Origin: Azolla pinnata
Taxonomy: Eukaryota; Streptophyta; Polypodiopsida; Salviniales; Salviniaceae
Assembly: GCA_037176905.1 (NCBI GenBank)
Contig: JBBBWG010029087.1
Coordinates: 10,068 to 74,067 of the forward strand
Direction of reading: 5' to 3'
Length of the DNA stretch: 64,000 nt
Shown piece after piece: positions 58,488 to 64,000 of this stretch. Every line of letters starts with the position of its first letter. Positions within the stretch are counted from its first letter, which is position 1. Below the pieces are notes generated by a model. The model saw nothing but the letters and a program-made list of their open reading frames with translations. It did no database searches and had not been told where the DNA came from. Made by a program: the position numbers and the translations under genes.

Positions 58488-58783
58488 GATAACAATCATC
58501 TATATATAGGAGCTTGGAGGAGGTTATAAAGAGAGCAAATGACACACACTATGGCCTCGCGGCGGGGATTGTGACCACGGATTTGAACGTGGCGAACAGG
58601 TTGTCGAGATCGATCAAGGCGGGGACAGTGTGGATCAATTGCTACCATGTCTTCGATCCTGCGACGCCATTTGGTGGGTACAAGATGAGCGGCATCGGGC
58701 GCGAGCATGGGATCCACGCGATCCTCAACTACATGGAAGTTAAGTCTGTCATAACCCCTCTCCATGACTCCCCTTGGCTGTAA
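54612..58783 (+). CDS. ALDH2C: aldehyde dehydrogenase, cytosolic ALDH2C (REF1-like) type
   Basis: Ten exons: 54612-54699, 54800-54942, 55331-55484, 55717-55946, 56421-56510, 56746-56919, 57082-57219, 57379-57516, 57596-57657, 58510-58783; they join in frame to 496 residues. It oxidises aldehydes with NAD(P)+; the Arabidopsis relative ALDH2C4 makes ferulic and sinapic acids from their aldehydes. Visible active-site parts: IIPWNFP (Asn about 164), [10 protein letters not shown] cofactor loop, [18 protein letters not shown] (general base Glu about 263), GQICVAGSR (nucleophile Cys about 297), [10 protein letters not shown] and GGYKMSG. The N-terminus ([19 protein letters not shown]) has no targeting peptide, and the end, [11 protein letters not shown], fits the cytosolic C subfamily. 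All catalytic residues are present, so it should be active. Intron 9 is 852 bp and holds simple repeats. Confidence 0.96.
58180..58497. repeat. degenerate repeats and (GATT)n in ALDH intron 9
   Basis: Three degenerate copies of a roughly 110-bp unit (TTCTCATGCTTTC, then ATCATG, GGTTGATCATG, AACAGCTAGTTTAGC) are followed by a (GATT)n run at 58438-58488, just before the 3' splice site of the last exon. Confidence 0.75.
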
Positions 58784-61227
58784 ATGTTCTCAATCATCTG
58801 TCTCTAGTATATGCATATATATACATATATATATATATATACATACGCATTCGTCCCTATATACATATCCATTTCCATGTCTCTTTCCTTCGCATACTTA
58901 TTTTGCTTGACCCCTTCAGTCGCTTTTGCTCAACTTTGCTTGACCCCTTAAGTCTCTTTTGCTCAACTTTCCCCCCCCCCCCCCCCTCACCCCTTTTTGG
59001 CCCCACGGATCGCTCAATAAGATGTATTGACTACCTACCTACATGCGAGGCACTCTCTGATCTCCGCATTGTTACAAAATCGTATAACCAACACGCTTTT
59101 GGAAAAATATATATATATATGCATGCGTTGCTATTATCAGTCTCCGCATCAATCCAGCTTCTCGTAATATTTGCCGAGATACGTTTTCCTGAGTAGGGTT
59201 TCTTCTTTTTGCCGCAAAGTGTCGTAATCTTCCATCGAAGTTTTTGCCCGGAAGACAGGGAAATATGTTGATTCGTAGAGGATTGTTTGATTGCACACTC
59301 GCTTGATGTGCTTGCACGAGCAGACTACTCCTTCCAATTTGGTGAATCTGACCCGGTGCTGATGTTTGGCAAATTTTGCACGATATTAAAGATCATAAAG
59401 TCGGAAAGTCGGTGACGGCTTTCAGGTTGAAATGCTGATCACTTTTTTCATCTTTTTTTTTGTAATTTCATGCTTCTGCTTACACCAGTCTTAGGAAAGT
59501 TCGGTTCCATCTTGATCATGTATAAATTACTTGTATATTTCGTGTTGGAATATGTTTTTTGATGAAATGTTTGTTCGTCGCACATCTTTGTCTTGTTAAT
59601 GCGCATCGAATAGAAATACTATTCACTCGGATTTGATTTGGAAAAAGCTTCAGCACCACCTAATATGAGCGGATCTTGCATCAATTGGTTTGCGAAGGTT
59701 ATGGATCAATGGATTGCACCATCGATGCTTATGTATACGATGTGCTCTGCAACCAGTGATTGACAGATCAACTGTTAGTTGTATGGATACCGCAGATTAT
59801 ATTATTGAGACTAGGGCTGTATATCAAAAGAATCTGAGCTTGGAATTTTGCAGCCATCTGCATCAAGACAGCGGCTTCAAATTGTTTGGTTAGTTCTTGC
59901 AGGCTTTCCAACTCGATTCCCGCATATGTTGTCGGGTAAAGCTTAGCTTTTAGTCAGCTGGGCAAAGTGAAAGATGCTTTGGGTTCAAATTTGATCAGAG
60001 TATCAAGACAGACAAAATCACACATTTCTGAAAATGGTCAGCATCATTCACACAGGAAAACAATGGAAAAGCTCCTCAGTTGTTTCATTCATGCACTGAA
60101 CTTCAGTTTTTTTTTAGATCAATGAACAGAACAAGCAAAGAAAGCCACGATTGTTTTCTCTCGACTTCTCCATTCCCCTCCCCTCATCACTAACCATATT
60201 CAAAATCTTCAAGATTGATCATGTTTATTTGTTCGAAAAAATTTTGATTCATTCAGCTGATTGATCCATGGAAACTAAAAGGAACTAGTTGTTCAAGATG
60301 TAATGGTACTCAAAATGCAGGCATGGAGAAGCCAGAAAAGGAAATAATTTCCCAAAATCTCTCGATGAAAATGTTGCACAACATCTAATAGCAACTTCCC
60401 CCAGCAATCAGTGTGTCTTAAGGTGATCACAAACACTGTTAAACGTATTAAATCTGAATCTAAAAAGATATTATGATGTCCACGACTACCACCAAACTAC
60501 CATCAATGTCCAGAGAAGGCGGCTCACAAGGGTCTAAACATGCCTCTCTTTTAAATACAATCAAGATTGAATCAGATTCGAGAACACGATAGAATGATTA
60601 TAAATTAAAAATTTATACGATTTTCTATTTGTTAGGCTGCCGATGCTCTTTGCTGTTTTTTCACTCTTCCAAGGTTATCCATGGACACAATTTTTTCAAG
60701 GCTAAGAATGGGGGGTATTCTTCATTCTCTCCAGAGTTATATACATGATATATAAACACCTCTGTAGAATCAATCATTACTTTGAAATTATAAGAACCCA
60801 TGCAGTTTATACCAGTGGCCGGTAATTTGATGCTAACTGGCGATTGGATCAACTGCATCGAAAGCAGTCTCACATCATATTCACATGTGCTTCATTTCAC
60901 TGCCAATGGTTTTGACTATGATTATGCGAAACTCGCCTTCAAAGTTTCATAAAATAGAATTCAGGATTCCTTTGTTTGACGAAAATACACTATATTTAGA
61001 AACAATTGAAGGATATCAATGATGTTGTAGTAATAATACAAGAGAATCCTTTCTTGGGTGCCTCCAGAACAACTCTTCTCGCGCTGATTGGAAACGCTTA
61101 GGAGATGTCGATCGACAACACCGCAGTTATTCCACTATAATTTTTTTTGTTATTTCCATTTGGTGACAAATGTGATGATGAACAATGTGATAATGACAAA
61201 AAGAATTTGTTAGTTAAAACATGAGAT
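58784..61227. other. intergenic stretch between convergent genes
   Basis: A (TA)n-rich run at 58809-58850, a C14-18 run near 58971-58986, a tandem duplication of TTGCTTGACCCCTTMAGTC at 58904-58955, and TA repeats at 59107-59120. Otherwise AT-rich with no recognisable coding region. Confidence 0.5.
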
Positions 61228-63521
61228 TTATGAAGCAGAATCAGCTTGGCATTGTTCCCCTCCGGTTTCTACTCCATAGACGTGACCCATCTTAGTCCTT
61301 TTAGTTTCCAGATACCTTTGATTCTCCTTGGTTACAGGAGATATAAGGGGAACACGCCCTATCACAGCCAAACCATAACCTTTCAAACCCATATACTTGG
61401 CTGGGTTATTGGTCATTAATCTCATGGTCTTAACGCCGATATCTTGCAACATCTGATAAACAAACCAGTAGATAAGACCACGTATGATTATGAACATATT
61501 GTATTTACATACATAAGCAAGCCTACCAACATACAAGTACATATGTGCAAGATGTTTGTAAGTAAGAGACTGATAGATATGCATATATAACTGCTTCTTT
61601 GTGGAAAATAATATCATGTATCTAGCGAAGTGACACTAAACTTGTTGAACATGCATGCATTACACATGGTATCGAGTTTTTCTTGTTACCTGTGCGCCTA
61701 TGCCATACTCACGAGAGTCGACTGGCAAACCAAGCTCAATATTAGCTTCGACAGTGTCACGACCATCATCTTGGAGATTGTAAGCCCTTAGCTTGTGACC
61801 TAGCCCGATGCCCCTGCCCTCATGGCCACGCAGATATACCACTACACCTCGTCCAGCTTTCTCTATCTTTTGCAGGGAATCGATGAGTTGATTTCCACAA
61901 TCACACCTTGCTGATCCAAAAATGTCGCCTGTGAGGCATTCGGAGTGAACTCGTACAAGTAAATTATGGCCATCGCCAACCTCCCCCTGATACACACATT
62001 GAATCTTGTGAATTTGGTGAACAAGACAAGACGACTTGGTTTGGATGGATCTATGGCTACTTGAAAGGCTACTGACATACATTCCAATATATTTTGCATG
62101 ACTTCCAGCACCACATATAATATCTCTACATGGCAGTTTCATGATACCATACTTTTGGGGCTTTCATCTTGGTTATGAGGTTCCTAACCTTGTACTTTTC
62201 GAGTTTATTGCTACAAACATTACCCCACAATCTCTGAAGCTTCCATAAGACAACTTCCAGATATTCTTAGAGTGCTTTAAATTACCATATACAACCTCGT
62301 ACTTAAGGTTTCTGATCAGTAACAGATAGAGAGCAAAGGAAATGTCACAAAAAAAAATGTTACCTTGACCATTGCGATATGTTCAATGCCATCCAACTTC
62401 GATGTGTAGCTATAAGCAGTGAAGGTTCCCCATTTTGTGGGTAAGCGTGCTACAGCTGTCCGTTCTATAAGCATTTCTCTTCTGCGTCTATACCTGGACA
62501 TGGTCAAAACTATATATGTATAAGATGTTTGAGCTTACTAATACCAAGAGAGAGGGTTCTATGAAATCAATCAGCAATCTTAGTGGAAGCATTCAACATG
62601 AAGAGCCCCATCAGGCAAGAAAGCAATCCTCACTATTCATATTCCATCACTACGCTGGAAATCTGCCACAAATCACGGAGATACAACATCAGGCTAAGGA
62701 TGAACTCTAGGCCGCTAGTTATACCAATCCAAATGGAAACTTGAAACTTTGAACACACATCAAAAACCCTGACTACAACAGACTCCTAGTACATCTGCAG
62801 CAGCCAAAATATACCAGACAGCCATAGAAATAACAGTTTTCGCACCTTATTAGATCAGCTATTGATATAATCAATAAATTATGTTCTGCAGCAAACTTCC
62901 GTAGCCAAGGTAACCGTGCCATTGACCCATCACGTGCATCAACAATCTCAGATAGTATTCCTACTGGGGGCAATCCAGCCATGGTTGCTAAATCCAATGC
63001 AGCCTCTGTATGGCCTGCCCTTTTCAGAACACCACCTTCTCTATATCTAAGAGGAAAGATGTGGCCTGGCCTTCTAAAATCATCAGGTTTTGAATCAGGT
63101 GAGGAGAGTGCAAGAATTGTTGCTGTTCGATCTAAAGCTGAAACTCCTGTGGTAACTCCCACTTTTGCATCCTGGTTAATAAACACAAATTCCAGACCCA
63201 ATATTCAACATCCCAAATAGACCATATCAGGCCAACATAGAGTGTCTTAAAAAAACAGAATTTGAGTGGGCTGTGCTAAGGTAAACCATGCATACTTACC
63301 ACAGATACCGTGAATGCAGTACTGAGTGCTTCTTGGTTATCTTTGTCATTTACCATCAAAGGTAGCCTTAACCTATCCAGATCTTCTCCTTTCATAGAGA
63401 CACAAATTATTCCTGTACTATGACGTGTAAGAAAGGCAAGAGCACTTGGAGTGGCCATTGACCCCGCCATGATGAGATCACCCTCATTTTCTCTATCTTC
63501 ATCATCAACAACAACTACAAA
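61228..63521 (-). CDS. RIBA: bifunctional riboflavin biosynthesis protein RIBA (DHBP synthase / GTP cyclohydrolase II), 5' end outside window
   Basis: Five exons in transcript order: 63521-63300, 63171-62846, 62493-62364, 61986-61690, 61452-61228; 399 residues visible, in frame. The enzyme makes the two precursors of riboflavin from ribulose-5-phosphate and GTP in the plastid. DHBP synthase motifs: [17 protein letters not shown] (acidic metal-binding loop), [57 protein letters not shown] cyclohydrolase II motifs: [19 protein letters not shown] with the three zinc cysteines, [16 protein letters not shown] and NNPAKYMGL. Both halves look catalytically complete. About 140 N-terminal residues, including the transit peptide, lie upstream of 63521 and probably beyond the window; I found no convincing exon for them in 63522-64000. 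Confidence 0.95.
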
Positions 63522-64000
63522 CTGTACACAAACAGAAACATACACAACCCTGAAAAACTGTACTGCAAAAAATAGTACTACCTTATCCTCTCTCTCCCTC
63601 CACTTGTCCAGTTAAGATGATAATAGAAGATATTGTGATTATGACATAGCAGATTGTATAAGATCATTGAAAAGTGGAACTACAGGAAATCAACCACCTT
63701 GAAGCAGGAAACTCTTGATGCAGACAACTCAAAAACTGCTATGGAAGAACAACATCAGATGACCTATGGATTTTACCGTAAAGAGACCTCCTACCTGTCC
63801 CAAGTTATGCATGTTCTAGCACAAGCTCTTCTATCTACAAGTATCCCTAAATGAAGCTATATAATCATCACCATGAACACGCTATTGAGACTATACGTTT
63901 TACATTTAGGATATCTTGCTATAGAATGGCCTTTATTACATTAGATAAAAACAGGATTCTTATGGACTGTAGCACCTCGAGTGGACTAGTCAACCACAAG
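63522..64000. other. probable RIBA intron
   Basis: Sequence upstream of the first visible RIBA exon on the minus strand. The exon starts right after a good acceptor (TTTGTGTACAG). No exon matching the expected preceding family sequence is seen, so this is probably intron to the window edge. Confidence 0.5.

Overview
The window reads as nuclear DNA of a land plant, most likely a seedless vascular plant and probably a fern. Evidence: an intronless PLS-class PPR gene of the style that fills fern genomes, a nuclear MurG (plastid peptidoglycan synthesis, kept in mosses, lycophytes and ferns), canonical GT-AG introns mostly of 80-1500 bp, and plant-specific gene families. Genes are dense (about one per 6 kb), which suggests a compact genome such as that of a water fern; this is inference. 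No prokaryotic or organellar operon is present.

Layout: PPR protein (125-2368, +); U-box/ARM E3 ligase of the PUB43/44 (SAUL1) type (3966-7716, -); an 83-bp minisatellite of 11 units (8001-8913) in the divergent promoter space; plastid-type MurG with a long repeat-built N-terminal extension (9833-12933, +); BASS-family plastid transporter (14058-17032, -); FLIP/C1orf112-like protein (18330-23719, -); a 224-bp tandem repeat and a broken Ty1/copia remnant with a candidate LTR (about 24030-26365); RAD7-like LRR protein (26577-30379, +); an unrecognised low-complexity protein with two EAR (DLNxxP) motifs (32914-34887, -); a gap of exactly 100 N beside a tandem repeat (38155-38432); clathrin heavy chain in 30 exons (38787-49382, +); cytosolic ALDH2C-type aldehyde dehydrogenase in 10 exons (54612-58783, +); and the 3' part of a bifunctional riboflavin gene RIBA (61228-63521, -), whose 5' end lies beyond the window.

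The genes do not form a pathway cluster. They are ordinary housekeeping and regulatory genes, and three of them (MurG, BASS, RIBA) are expected to act in plastids. For most genes I reconstructed exon chains by hand from splice signals, reading-frame continuity and remembered family sequence, and the frames close. The exception is one 1-nt discrepancy in the FLIP-like gene.

The most unusual features are the three-tier coding minisatellite in the MurG N-terminus, the 83-bp minisatellite, telomere-type repeats of two different kinds placed in gene leaders and once inside a coding region, a possible LTR-supplied promoter for the RAD7-like gene, and the EAR-motif orphan. I see no convincing new multi-gene system.
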